A DNA stretch of 64,000 nt from Duganella sacchari (GTDB taxonomy: Bacteria; Pseudomonadota; Gammaproteobacteria; Burkholderiales; Burkholderiaceae_D), in assembly GCF_900143065.1 (NCBI RefSeq), contig NZ_FRCX01000018.1, forward strand, positions 1 to 64,000, written 5' to 3'. The position numbers and the translations under genes are program-made. Of this stretch, positions 42,383-50,820 are shown one piece after another (the stretch's first letter is position 1; each line of letters begins with the position of its first letter). Under the pieces are notes generated by a model. It did no database searches. It was not told the DNA's origin and worked only from the letters and a program-made list of their open reading frames with translations.

Positions 42383-42571
42383 TCATCCGGTTCTGAAATA
42401 GCTGCGCCGATAAGTTGGCCCGATCAAGACGCGTTCTGACACGTCGCGTGATATCCCTCGACGGTGCATATAGTAAAGTGCCGCGCCCATGCCTGACTGT
42501 CTGGCCAGCCAAATAGCGTTCTCCACCACCATGGCGGCGTCAGCGCGCTCGCGTCGCTCAAAGAAAGTCAT
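42383..42571 (-). CDS. Tiny protein with a YM-x-GI-RVL motif, family member 2
   Basis: 62 residues from ATG 42571 (MTFFERRERADAAMVVENA), with GGGG six bases upstream; another ATG is two codons earlier (42577). The shared block is YMHRRGISRDVSERVLIGP, followed by TYRRS. It is convergent with member 1, 33 bp apart, so the two form a tail-to-tail pair of paralogues. Confidence 0.6.
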   Translation of the reverse strand: MTFFERRERADAAMVVENAIWLARQSGMGAALYYMHRRGISRDVSERVLIGPTYRRSYFRTG

Positions 42572-42852
42572 CCGCATCCCCTTTTATTCCTGGTAATGAG
42601 CCCACTTTAAGAGGTGACGCGCAGTCAATCTGTTAGCTAATGCATATAGTGCTCGCTACAGCGCATATAGAATCGGTCGGCAGACTACAACCAGTTGTTA
42701 GTCGCCGGCAGTACTGTAAGTCTCTACACCTCGCTGCACATCGTCGGCGATTTTATCGCGGTGCTGGATGCGAGCTTGATACAAACGCTGAATCTGCTGT
42801 GGCACAGGCAAGGTACGCACACACCTGACGTTTTCTACGTTCACCTGGCGGA
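42572..42852. other. Intergenic region, no supported gene
   Basis: About 280 bp between small genes. Two CATATAG repeats (near 42642 and 42663) are the only notable pattern; overlapping frames here have no ribosome site and look random. Confidence 0.3.
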
Positions 42853-43128
42853 TCAGGTGTTATTAGCGGCGGGTTCAAAGCGCGGCAAGCGCGCCAGCGG
42901 ATGAGTGTTGATGATGGCGGAGATGCGATACAGTTCGCTGATGGCGGGAAGGACATACTCATCAATGGGATGGTCAAGCCGCCAGTGTTCGATAATCTCC
43001 AGCCGGCGCGCCGGATCGCAAGTGAAGGACGACTCGATCCCGACGATGTAATCGACCATCGCGATATGCCTGAAGTCATGCGCAATGTCGCGCACCCTGT
43101 CAGCCAGCAGTAAATCAAACTTGTCCAT
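42853..43128 (-). CDS. Hypothetical protein
   Basis: 91 residues from ATG 43128 (MDKFDLLLADRVRDIAHDF); a textbook GGAGG six bases upstream decides the start over a frame open to 43164. Predicted helical and soluble, with ARRLEIIEHWRLDHPIDEYVLPAI in the middle. No family recognised. Divergent from tiny-protein member 3. Confidence 0.6.
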   Translation of the reverse strand: MDKFDLLLADRVRDIAHDFRHIAMVDYIVGIESSFTCDPARRLEIIEHWRLDHPIDEYVLPAISELYRISAIINTHPLARLPRFEPAANNT

Positions 43129-43232
43129 CGAGACCTCCGTGAGGGCGGTGAAACACAGTAACACACATATGTGGAATCGTTACTGCTATTGGCGTGCGGC
43201 GCTTTGCAAGAAGTGCTAGGTAGGAAGCTGAC

Positions 43233-43541
43233 ATGGGTGTATTGTCTGCTTTGAATTGGATGACGTTCGCCAATCGTGACTGGTGTACTACTTGCGGCAA
43301 GAAAATGAATGAGCGTCAAAAGCGGTCTGATGAATGTATGGCAAATGCAGTCGAGCGCGGCATCAATATCCTGGCCGTACGCAACCGCACACTGGCACAC
43401 AACTACATGCAATACAAACGGGTTCCCGCAGCAGTGATCGCGCGCGTACTCGATCCCACATTGCCCCGACGCACCGCCAGCGCTGAGCAGGCGGTTTCCG
43501 AAGCGCTTATCCCCTTGCCGGCGAGTGATAAGAACGCATAG
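43233..43541 (+). CDS. Tiny protein with a YM-x-VP-RVL motif, family member 3
   Basis: 102 residues from ATG 43233, supported by AGGAAG five bases upstream; ATG 43305 is an alternative. The block YMQYKRVPAAVIARVLDPT followed by LPRR aligns with members 1, 2 and 4. The N-terminal extension carries a Cys pair (CTTC) absent from the others. It precedes the diguanylate cyclase gene by 44 bp in the same direction. Confidence 0.6.
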   Translation: MGVLSALNWMTFANRDWCTTCGKKMNERQKRSDECMANAVERGINILAVRNRTLAHNYMQYKRVPAAVIARVLDPTLPRRTASAEQAVSEALIPLPASDKNA

Positions 43542-43585
43542 CAGAACAATGATCGGCCTGCGCGACGGCAATTTGGGAGGCAGCC

Positions 43586-44656
43586 ATGACGAATAAACCT
43601 GTGAAAGTGCGACAACTGAGCCCGGTGCAGTTGCGCATCCTGCTGACGCTGTCACGTGAACTGCTGCAGACGGATGACGTCAGCAGTTCGCTGGGCCTGG
43701 TCGGGCGCGTGCTGGTGGAAGTGATGTCGCCGGACTCGGCCTTGCTGCTGCTGCAGGACGAGCGACTCGATGTGGTCTGCTTTGACCGGCGTGGCGTAGC
43801 CCATCCTGCAGGACAGGATCATATGCTGTACCCGACGGCTGCGGCCTTGTTGTCGGGCACGCGTCATGCCGCAGCGGACATGCGCGATCAGGCGTCGCCG
43901 GTACACATCGGACCGGGCACACTGGCGGTGGCGGTGCCGGCCCATGCGGCGGTGGCGGTACTTGCGGTTTCCTGGACAAACGACCTGGCGTCCACGGCGC
44001 CAGAAAAATGCGGCCCGCTTCTGACGTATATCCTGGAGTTGGCAGCGGCGGCGCTGGGCAAGATTGCGGCGCGCAGTTCGCTCGAGCAGTTGCTGTGGCA
44101 GCAGCGCGAGCAAATCGCCAGTTCTTCCATGGCGCATGCCGCCGAGCTGGAGCGCCGTGAGCAGGCGGTTACCGACCTACGCGTGCTGGCGCTGACCGAC
44201 GTCCTGACGGGGCTGTACAATCGCCGCGGCTTCTTCATGCAGGCGGAGCAGATCTTCAAGGTGGCACAGCGCAAGCGTGCCGACAGCGCGGTCATTTTCG
44301 CGGACATCGATGGCCTCAAGCACGTTAATGATGAGCTCGGGCACGATACCGGTGACGCCCTGATACGGGATGCGGCGTCGGTCTTCCGCCAGTCGTTCCG
44401 TGAAGCGGACGTGGTATCCCGTCTGGGCGGCGACGAGTTCGTCGCCTATACCCTGGACGATGCGCGGCCCGAAATCATCCTGCAGCGTATCCGCGACAAC
44501 CTGCATGCCTTTAACCTGATGCAGGAGCGGCCGTATGCCGTGGCGATCAGTGCCGGTATCGTGCGGTGTGAGCCTGGCGGCAAGCAGGCTTTGTCGGATT
44601 ATGTGTTGCAGGCGGATGAGCAAATGTACGCTGAAAAGCGTAGCCGGTTGCACTAG
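43586..44656 (+). CDS. GAF-GGDEF diguanylate cyclase
   Basis: 356 residues. The N-terminal region (about 25-165) looks like a degenerate GAF domain. A coiled linker (LEQLLWQQREQI ... ELERREQAVTDLRV) leads to a full GGDEF domain with LTDVLTGLYNRRGF, ADIDGLKHVND and the active-site GGDEF. An inhibitory I-site READ lies five residues before it, so product inhibition is expected. It makes cyclic-di-GMP from GTP. No transmembrane segment. Output could feed pilus or adhesion control, but no direct link is visible. Confidence 0.93.
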   Translation: MTNKPVKVRQLSPVQLRILLTLSRELLQTDDVSSSLGLVGRVLVEVMSPDSALLLLQDERLDVVCFDRRGVAHPAGQDHMLYPTAAALLSGTRHAAADMRDQASPVHIGPGTLAVAVPAHAAVAVLAVSWTNDLASTAPEKCGPLLTYILELAAAALGKIAARSSLEQLLWQQREQIASSSMAHAAELERREQAVTDLRVLALTDVLTGLYNRRGFFMQAEQIFKVAQRKRADSAVIFADIDGLKHVNDELGHDTGDALIRDAASVFRQSFREADVVSRLGGDEFVAYTLDDARPEIILQRIRDNLHAFNLMQERPYAVAISAGIVRCEPGGKQALSDYVLQADEQMYAEKRSRLH

Positions 44657-44961
44657 ACCAGCATCAGCCCCACCAGTTCGCGTGCGCGCAGGCATTGCTG
44701 GTCGCCCGCTTCCACACTGCGGCAGGTGCTGGAGCGCGCCGGGTAGATATTGCAGCTGACGCACTCGCCAACCTCGCCCTCGAGCGCAACGCAGCGCACC
44801 GGCGATTGCAGCGTGCCTTTCATCGCAACGTGATACGGCGATACGGGCGTGACCAGCTGCTCGGGCACCGTGCCTTCCGGATGGGCGGTGGTCTCGCTCC
44901 AGTAGAAGCTGACGCGGAACACCGCGCAGCAGGCGCCGCAGGATTGGCAGTCGAAGCTCAT
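44653..44961 (-). CDS. YkgJ-family cysteine-cluster protein
   Basis: 102 residues. The CxxCxxCC cluster CQSCGACC lies at the N-terminus, with further Cys in CVSCNIYPARSSTC and QQC, the pattern of putative Zn/Fe-S binding YkgJ proteins. Function unknown. Its ATG overlaps the stop of the upstream LysR gene (44958-44960), indicating co-translation, and its end overlaps the convergent GGDEF gene by four bases. Confidence 0.85.
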   Translation of the reverse strand: MSFDCQSCGACCAVFRVSFYWSETTAHPEGTVPEQLVTPVSPYHVAMKGTLQSPVRCVALEGEVGECVSCNIYPARSSTCRSVEAGDQQCLRARELVGLMLV

Positions 44962-45920
44962 CCGCTTATTTTGGTCAGGCTGTGCAACGGACCGATGTCG
45001 CCACCCGCCATGCTGTGCGACAGCGTATGCATATCGACCTCCAGCCGCTTGCGCATGGCGCCCAGCATCATGCCGACGAACGAGGACGCCGGTTGTCCGG
45101 CCGGCTGCACGGTCAGCGAAGTATAGGTCAGCTGTTCAGAGAAGGGCCGGAACACCAGCCCTGCATGCAGGTAATCATACGCGGTCACGGGGTTGACGAT
45201 GGCCACGCCTACCTTGTTGCGTACCAGTTCGCACTGGCTGATGGTGAACGGACATTCCACCACCGTGCGCAGCTCGACGCCGTGGTTGCGGCAGATGCGG
45301 TCCAGCCGCAGGCTGACGCTATCCTCGGGATTCAGGGCGATAAAGGGATGCTTGCCCAGCATGGCGGGCGTAATGCGCTTGTGCCGTGCCAGTGCGTGGC
45401 CTTGCGGCAGCGCCACCACGCCGAAGTAATGGGCGAACAGGGTAGCTTCGATGCCGTTGGTGGAGACATCGTCCGCCACCACGCCTAATTCGGCCTCGTT
45501 GCTGAGCAGGCATTTGCGGACGTCGGCCGATCCCATAATCTGTAGTGATACCAGCGTGCGTTCGCGCTCGCGCGACAGGTCGGCCAGCACGCGCGGCAGG
45601 AAGCCGACGCCAACGCCGGGGAAGCTGGCGATGCGTACGCGGCCGACGCCGAACTGGCGCAGCGCGCGCAGGCGTTGTTCAATCACCTCCATGCCGACGA
45701 AGTGGCGGTCCACTTCTTTCAGCAGCGCCTGCGCCTCCTGTGTGGGCAGCAGTTTGCCGGCGCTGCGCTGAAACAGCGCGAGTCCGGCGGACTGCTCCAG
45801 CCGGCGCAACGATTGGCTGATGGCCGGCTGGCTCATGTTCATGAGCCTGGCGGCCTTGGTGGCGGACCCTGTGGTCATCACAACGCGGAAGATCTCGATT
45901 TCCCGGCTCAGCATGTGCAT
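44958..45920 (-). CDS. LysR-family regulator, divergent from a class V aminotransferase
   Basis: 320 residues. HTH GSATKAARLMNMSQPAISQSLRRLEQSAGLALFQR, then a substrate domain starting near GVGRVRIASFPGVG. It resembles LysR members of the amino-acid/opine catabolism group that sit beside PLP enzymes. The divergent aminotransferase gene is the likely target; the gap is 102 bp. Confidence 0.88.
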   Translation of the reverse strand: MHMLSREIEIFRVVMTTGSATKAARLMNMSQPAISQSLRRLEQSAGLALFQRSAGKLLPTQEAQALLKEVDRHFVGMEVIEQRLRALRQFGVGRVRIASFPGVGVGFLPRVLADLSRERERTLVSLQIMGSADVRKCLLSNEAELGVVADDVSTNGIEATLFAHYFGVVALPQGHALARHKRITPAMLGKHPFIALNPEDSVSLRLDRICRNHGVELRTVVECPFTISQCELVRNKVGVAIVNPVTAYDYLHAGLVFRPFSEQLTYTSLTVQPAGQPASSFVGMMLGAMRKRLEVDMHTLSHSMAGGDIGPLHSLTKISG

Positions 45921-45987
45921 AACTAAAATTTATGGAATGATAAATAATAGCCGATGCACGGACCTTGTGCTTCTTTATACTTGTCGC

Positions 45988-46006
45988 ATCAATCAATCAA
46001 TCAATC
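45988..46006. repeat. Short tandem (AATC) repeat in the aminotransferase leader
   Basis: ATC followed by four AATC units, ending 16 bp before the aminotransferase ATG. Length change here would alter the distance between promoter and ribosome site. Confidence 0.6.
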
Positions 46007-46022
46007 TCTGGAAGAGGCGGGC

Positions 46023-47219
46023 ATGAACGAACATCAAGCGGACCGGCACAAACTGTTGGCGCCGGACTGGGAGCGGATCGCACAGAGTTACGACGTCGCC
46101 AGCGATTTCATCAATCTGGAAAACGGCTACTTCGGCATCATGGCGCGCCCGGTGGCGGAGGAGTTCAAGCGCAATATCGATTATCTGACGCGTTACAGCT
46201 CCTATCATCTGCGCCGCAAGTTTGACCGGGCCGGCGTCGACCAGATTCGTACCGAGCTGGCGGCGCGTACCGGTGTCGCGATGGAGGAACTGGCGCTCAC
46301 GCGTGGTGCGACGGAGTCGCTGCAAAACCTGATCTGCAATTACCGCCTGCTCAAACAGGGCGACACGGTCATGTACGCCAATCTGGATTACGACGCCATG
46401 CAGTACGCGATGAACGATCTGGCGCAACGGCATAACGCCAAGGTGGCGGTGGTGCAGATACCGGAACCGGTGTCGCGCCAGCTGGCCATCGATGTGTATG
46501 AGAAGGCACTGCGCCAGCATCCGCGCACCCGCTTGCTGCTGCTCACTCACCTCAATCACCGCACCGGTTTGGTGTTGCCGGTGGCGGAGATCGTCAAGCT
46601 GGCCAAGTCGCGCGGTGTTGATGTGATTGTGGATGTGGCGCAGTCCTGGGGGCAGCTGGATTACAAGCTGCCGGACCTGGGCGCAGACTTCGTGGGCACG
46701 AATTTGCACAAGTGGGTGGGCGCGCCTTTAGGTACGGGCTTTCTGTACATTTGCAAGGAACGGCTGGCGGATATCGGCGTGGAGCGGGGCGACGAAGATC
46801 ACCCGGCGACCGACATCCTGTCACGCGTGCATTCGGGGACGGTAAATGCGGCCGCGCTGATGACGATACCGGCGGCACTCAAGCTGCATGATGAAATCGG
46901 TGTGGCGAATCGGGGGCGCCGTTTGTGCGAGCTGCGTGACTACTGGGTGCATCAGGTACGCGATGTGCCGAATGTGGAGATTCTCACGCCGGATGAAGCG
47001 GGCAGTTATGGCGCGCTGACATCCTTCCGCGTGCGCGGACACACAACGTTTGAAGCGAACAATGCGCTGGTGGACCGCCTGATGGAGCAGTACGGCATCT
47101 TCACCGTGGCGCGCAAGGGACCCGTGGGTGGCAGCGTCATCCGCGTTACGCCCGGGCTCTTCACGCGCACCGCCGATCTCGACAAACTGGTCGGCGCGAT
47201 CCGTGAGCTGGCTGCCTGA
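46023..47219 (+). CDS. Class V PLP-dependent aminotransferase (isopenicillin-N-epimerase-like)
   Basis: 398 residues from ATG 46023 (MNEHQADRHKLLAPDW) with GAGG upstream; a longer frame to 45954 would start in the tandem repeat region. Family features: LTRGATESLQNLI, VDVAQSWGQLDYKLPDLGADFVGTNLHKWVGAPLG with the PLP Lys in HKW, and VRVTPGLF-like RVTPGLFTRTADLD. Similar to CefD/cysteine desulfurase-like epimerases; substrate unknown. Divergent LysR gene. Confidence 0.88.
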   Translation: MNEHQADRHKLLAPDWERIAQSYDVASDFINLENGYFGIMARPVAEEFKRNIDYLTRYSSYHLRRKFDRAGVDQIRTELAARTGVAMEELALTRGATESLQNLICNYRLLKQGDTVMYANLDYDAMQYAMNDLAQRHNAKVAVVQIPEPVSRQLAIDVYEKALRQHPRTRLLLLTHLNHRTGLVLPVAEIVKLAKSRGVDVIVDVAQSWGQLDYKLPDLGADFVGTNLHKWVGAPLGTGFLYICKERLADIGVERGDEDHPATDILSRVHSGTVNAAALMTIPAALKLHDEIGVANRGRRLCELRDYWVHQVRDVPNVEILTPDEAGSYGALTSFRVRGHTTFEANNALVDRLMEQYGIFTVARKGPVGGSVIRVTPGLFTRTADLDKLVGAIRELAA

Positions 47220-47309
47220 CGCGCTGGCGGCTTACTGATGAGTAGTGCGCGGCTATTTCTTTAAATGATGTACATTGTTTTTATAACATCATTCTAGAAG
47301 GATGTCCCG

Positions 47310-47999
47310 ATGAAATATACCGCCACCGTCGCGGCCATGATGCTGGCCGCGCTGCTTTCCGCTTGCCACAAAAAAGAGAAGACCGAAGAGCCGCCGGCCG
47401 CTGCCACGCCTGCCCCGGCGCCAGCGGCCGCACCAGCGGCGCCGGCGCCGGCGCCTGCCGCCGACCCGACACCCGAACAGCAGGAGCTGGCGAAGAAAAA
47501 GTCCCTGCTTGAATACGGTGTGATGGAAGACAAATACCTCAACGATCCGCGCGGCCAATGGGCGACGGACGCCAAAGCCAGCTCGGTCTTCGGTGACGAC
47601 AACGGCCGCAAGCCGAGCGAAAGCAATCTGCCCGTCCGCGCCACCGGCGCCGCGGACGATCACAGCTGGACCAACAACAATATCGATAAAGGTTTCGACT
47701 GGCTGGAGCTGAGCTATGCCAAGCCGGTCAATGCTACCGAAGTGCGCGTGGTGCTGCCGGGCGGTAAAGGCGCGGAGGCCATCAACAAGGTCGAGCTGCA
47801 AGACACCGACGGCAAATGGAACACGGTCTGGGAAGGCATGAGCGAAGTGAAGCGCGATCAGCGCGGCAGCCGTACCTGGTTTGTCCGCACCTTTGACAAG
47901 ACCGCGTACAAGGTCAAGGGCGTCAAGATCACGCTGGCGAACAATCTCCAGCGCGAGTACAAAGAGGTCGACGCGGTGCAACTGGTCGGCGACCAGTAA
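47310..47999 (+). CDS. Lipoprotein with an Ala/Pro linker and a discoidin-like domain
   Basis: 229 residues. Lipobox LLSAC at Cys19, then an Ala/Pro linker (residues about 28-53) and a beta-rich C-terminal domain (WATDAKASSVFGD ... WLELSYAKPVNATEVRVVLPG ... KGVKITLANN) resembling F5/8-type carbohydrate-binding folds. It probably displays a ligand-binding domain at the cell surface or in the periplasm. Name based on fold-like pattern only. Confidence 0.75.
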   Translation: MKYTATVAAMMLAALLSACHKKEKTEEPPAAATPAPAPAAAPAAPAPAPAADPTPEQQELAKKKSLLEYGVMEDKYLNDPRGQWATDAKASSVFGDDNGRKPSESNLPVRATGAADDHSWTNNNIDKGFDWLELSYAKPVNATEVRVVLPGGKGAEAINKVELQDTDGKWNTVWEGMSEVKRDQRGSRTWFVRTFDKTAYKVKGVKITLANNLQREYKEVDAVQLVGDQ

Positions 48000-48017
48000 G
48001 CAGGCTATCATCACGGC

Positions 48018-48671
48018 ATGAACAGAAAAATGCTTGCCGTGGCTGGTGTGGCGGCTGTGTTTGGCGCGATCAATTTTGCGAGCCGGGCACAGTCAGGACA
48101 GTCGCCTCAGCCTTACTACAAATCGCTGGTCAGCTCGCCCACCTGCATGCAGCCGCAATGGCCCAGGGAAGCGCTGCGCTACGAGATCGATGGCACCACC
48201 ATCGTGCGTTTTGAAATCGGTCTGGACGGCAAAGTGATCCACCCGGCGGTAGCCCAAAGCAGCGGCTGGAAGATACTGGATGACGCCGCTGTGCATGGCT
48301 TGTCGCAATGCCTGTTCCAGGCCAATCTGGACGAAGCGAAAAGCGGCCAGCAACTGCCGTTGAAATTTGTCTGGTCGTTCAGCGACGCGCCGGCCGCGCG
48401 GCCGCTGCTGGTGGCGGACAGCTGCCAGCCATCGACGCGCTTTGCGCGTTTCAGCCAGTCAGACCGCCGCGCTAGCGGGGGCGATGGCGTGCTGCTGCGC
48501 TTCATCGTGAATGCCGAAGGTACGCCGCAGCGCATCGTTGCCGAACCCGGCGCGCAGCAGGAAGTCGCCGACGCGGCGGTTCAATATCTGCAAGGCTGCC
48601 GCTTCGCCCACGACGCAGGCGTAACGGGGCCGCGCACCGACACGGCCTATGGCCGGGTGCAGCTGCAATAA
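48018..48671 (+). CDS. Exported TonB C-terminal-domain protein
   Basis: 217 residues. Signal peptide (MLAVAGVAAVFGAINFASRAQS), then QWPREALRYEIDGTTIVRFEIGLDGKVIHPAVAQSSGWKILDDAAV, a clear TonB-C fold pattern. A second, weaker copy follows (GVLLRFIVNAEGTPQRIV ... DAAVQYLQGCRF). It lacks the Pro-rich spacer and N-terminal anchor of true TonB, so it is not an energy transducer in the normal sense; perhaps a periplasmic binding protein. It starts 18 bp after the preceding lipoprotein gene. Confidence 0.78.
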   Translation: MNRKMLAVAGVAAVFGAINFASRAQSGQSPQPYYKSLVSSPTCMQPQWPREALRYEIDGTTIVRFEIGLDGKVIHPAVAQSSGWKILDDAAVHGLSQCLFQANLDEAKSGQQLPLKFVWSFSDAPAARPLLVADSCQPSTRFARFSQSDRRASGGDGVLLRFIVNAEGTPQRIVAEPGAQQEVADAAVQYLQGCRFAHDAGVTGPRTDTAYGRVQLQ

Positions 48672-48857
48672 TCAGCGCAAGTCTTCGGCCCGGCGTTTCT
48701 CAGGTTCGCTCAGCACGCGGGCGATGACCGGCAAGGGCACACCTGCGTCTTCCAGAAATTCGGCCGCCATTTCGCGGCCTTGCTTCTCAGCCATGGCAAT
48801 CCCTGCATTGACCGCGACCGCCTTGGTGCGGTCGGGGCGTGAGCGTCGTTCGATCAT
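48672..48857 (-). CDS. Tiny protein with an FL-x-GVP-RVL motif, family member 4
   Basis: 61 residues from ATG 48857 (MIERRSRPDRTKAVAV), fixed by AGGAGG seven bases upstream; a longer frame to 48947 lacks one. The block FLEDAGVPLPVIARVLSEP followed by EKRR aligns with the three small proteins at 42-43.5 kb; VIARVL is identical to member 3. Mostly helical, charged, cytoplasmic. Its stop abuts the stop of the TonB-C gene. Confidence 0.65.
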   Translation of the reverse strand: MIERRSRPDRTKAVAVNAGIAMAEKQGREMAAEFLEDAGVPLPVIARVLSEPEKRRAEDLR

Positions 48858-48900
48858 GGTGATACCTCCTGTCTGAGCCAAGACAGTATCACAAATGCAA

Positions 48901-49311
48901 TTACGATGCGCTGACGGTACTGGTTTGCTCGCGCTTTTCCATGGCATTGTGGACGGCCGCCAGGATGCGTTCCAGATTGGCTGGCTTGATCACATGCTCG
49001 TCAAAGCCGGTATCAATCACCCTCTGGCGCGTCACCACATCGCCCCAGGCAGTGAAGGCGATCAGCGCGACCTGGTCGAAGTCCGGCACCGCACGCAGCG
49101 CGGCGGCTACCTGGTAGCCGTCCATGCCGGGCATGCCCAGATCGAGCAGAATGGCATGCGGCTCGAAGGTGCGCGCCGCGTCCAGGCCGGGCAGGCCGCC
49201 ATAGGCGACGGCGGTCTGGTAACCGTGCAGTTCAAGCAGTTCCGCCGAAATGTCTGCGGCTTCGGTGTTGTCGTCTACGACTAAAATACGTTTGGAAGTG
49301 GTCTGGTCCAT
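48901..49311 (-). CDS. Single-domain (CheY-like) response regulator
   Basis: 136 residues from ATG 49311 (MDQTTSKRILVVDD). A receiver domain only: acidic pair in VVDDNTEAAD, phosphoacceptor Asp in AILLDLGMPGMDGYQV, conserved Thr/Ala in IAFTAWG and Lys in VIKPAN. No output domain, so it acts by binding a partner or in a phosphorelay. No kinase adjacent. Confidence 0.9.
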   Translation of the reverse strand: MDQTTSKRILVVDDNTEAADISAELLELHGYQTAVAYGGLPGLDAARTFEPHAILLDLGMPGMDGYQVAAALRAVPDFDQVALIAFTAWGDVVTRQRVIDTGFDEHVIKPANLERILAAVHNAMEKREQTSTVSAS

Positions 49312-49507
49312 GATAATGAACGAAAAGTAACATGACGTTCGGCTGGGTCCAGGCCGGGGGAGAGATGGCGCGCGGGTAGGGGGCACGCAGGGGAGGGGCC
49401 ATATTGGCTTTCCTGTCGTTAATTATAGTTGGATTTTCGCCGTTTGCTTGAAGAAATATGTATCTGTCTCCAAATTGTCCACAGACCTCATGGAAAAGGA
49501 ATCGAAT

Positions 49508-50011
49508 ATGACGACAACAACGGAAACGGCCATCCTGGCCGGCGGCTGCTTCTGGGGCGTGCAGGACCTGGTCCGCAAGATGCCTGGCGTACTGACAACC
49601 CGGGTCGGCTACAGCGGCGGCGACGTGCCGAACGCGACCTACCGCAATCATGGCACCCATGCCGAGGCGATTGAAATTGTGTTTGATCCGGCGGTGCTCA
49701 GCTACCGCAAGATCCTGGAATTTTTCTTCCAGATTCACGATCCGAGCACCCGCAACCGGCAGGGCAATGACATCGGTTCGAGCTATCGCTCTGCAATTTT
49801 TTATTCCAATGAGCAACAGAAGGCCGTGGCGGAAGATACCATTGCCGACGTCAATGCATCCGGCTTGTGGCCTGGCAAGGTGGTGACGGAACTGGCGCCG
49901 GCAGGGCCGTTCTGGCAGGCCGAGCCTGAGCATCAGGACTATCTGGAACGCATTCCGAATGGCTACACCTGCCATTATGTACGTCCCGACTGGGTACTTC
50001 CCAAGCGTTAA
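49508..50011 (+). CDS. msrA: Peptide methionine-S-sulfoxide reductase A
   Basis: 167 residues from ATG 49508 with AAAGGA upstream; a frame open to 49448 lacks support. The catalytic [11 protein letters not shown] motif, [21 protein letters not shown] and [18 protein letters not shown] are standard MsrA. It reduces methionine-S-sulfoxide in damaged proteins. [11 protein letters not shown] holds the recycling Cys region. No signal peptide, so cytoplasmic. Confidence 0.95.
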   Translation: MTTTTETAILAGGCFWGVQDLVRKMPGVLTTRVGYSGGDVPNATYRNHGTHAEAIEIVFDPAVLSYRKILEFFFQIHDPSTRNRQGNDIGSSYRSAIFYSNEQQKAVAEDTIADVNASGLWPGKVVTELAPAGPFWQAEPEHQDYLERIPNGYTCHYVRPDWVLPKR

Positions 50012-50121
50012 AAACGGCGTGTAAACAAGGACTTAGGATTCAGAAGGTATTCGGAAGGAAAGTTTCTGGCGGCAGACCTACAGTGAGAGCCATGTTTCAC
50101 CTCTTCACGTTAGGAAATGCC

Positions 50122-50520
50122 ATGAGTCAGTTATTTGCTGCCGTTTATGAAATCCAAAGCGCTACCATCGGCCGTCCGATGTTGCGTCTGAACCTGGTCG
50201 TTAATCGCGACAATGCCAGCGTGGTGGGCACCGCCACGCTGGAAAGCGTCACCGGCGATGTGCATGAAATGTCGGTACGCGGCCACCTCATGGAAATCGA
50301 AGGCGATGCGCCGCTGGAGGCGATTGTGCTGGCCGGTACGCCACCGGTATTTGCCGTGCTTGACGAAGAACCGACCTCCTTCCAGCTACTCATGGTATTG
50401 CCGACTGCCTGGAAAAATGGCCAGGCCTGTTTCAAAATGAGTATTGGAAAGCTTTACCCTCGTATCGTCGATATCCGCGATGGCATCGCCCGCGCTGTTT
50501 TACCGGAAGCAGCGTACTGA
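50122..50520 (+). CDS. Hypothetical protein, DUF1842-like
   Basis: 132 residues from ATG 50122 (MSQLFAAVYEIQSATIGRP), AGGA seven bases upstream. All-beta pattern: PMLRLNLVVNRDNASVVGTATLESVTGDVHEMSVRGHLMEIEG resembles the DUF1842 fold, but I am not certain. No signal sequence. Function unknown; it lies alone before the chitinase operon. Confidence 0.6.
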   Translation: MSQLFAAVYEIQSATIGRPMLRLNLVVNRDNASVVGTATLESVTGDVHEMSVRGHLMEIEGDAPLEAIVLAGTPPVFAVLDEEPTSFQLLMVLPTAWKNGQACFKMSIGKLYPRIVDIRDGIARAVLPEAAY

Positions 50521-50820
50521 CGTTTGTAGATACCACTTTTGTCTCCCTTCAAATTGGTACTCACTTTTGTTGTGGAATGCGTAACGTATCGCATTTCATG
50601 GTGGGTACCAATCTTTTCTATACAAGCTTGGTAAAGCTGTTAGTGAGCACTCACATTTCGTGACCTAATCTATAAGCAATCTTTCCAGAAAAACTGTTCT
50701 CTCAACGAAACTGGTATTTGAGTGCACGCAATTTACAAAACCACTTGACTACCACTTTCCCAAGGTGGATTCTGAAAAAATAACAAAAAATGCAGTTCAC
50801 ACCCACCGGAAGGAGAGACG
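50521..50820. promoter_or_regulatory. Control region of the chitinase operon
   Basis: 300 bp, AT-rich compared with its neighbours, without a gene. ATTGGTAC (50553-50560) and GTACCAAT (50605-50612) form an inverted repeat. Several CCACTTT / CTCACTTT / CTCACATTT words recur. This probably holds the promoter and chitin- or GlcNAc-responsive sites; no assigned binding protein. Confidence 0.4.

Noticed and set aside
42753-43655. 300-codon minus-strand frame
   Set aside because: It spans several small genes with good ribosome sites on both strands and has no recognisable pattern.
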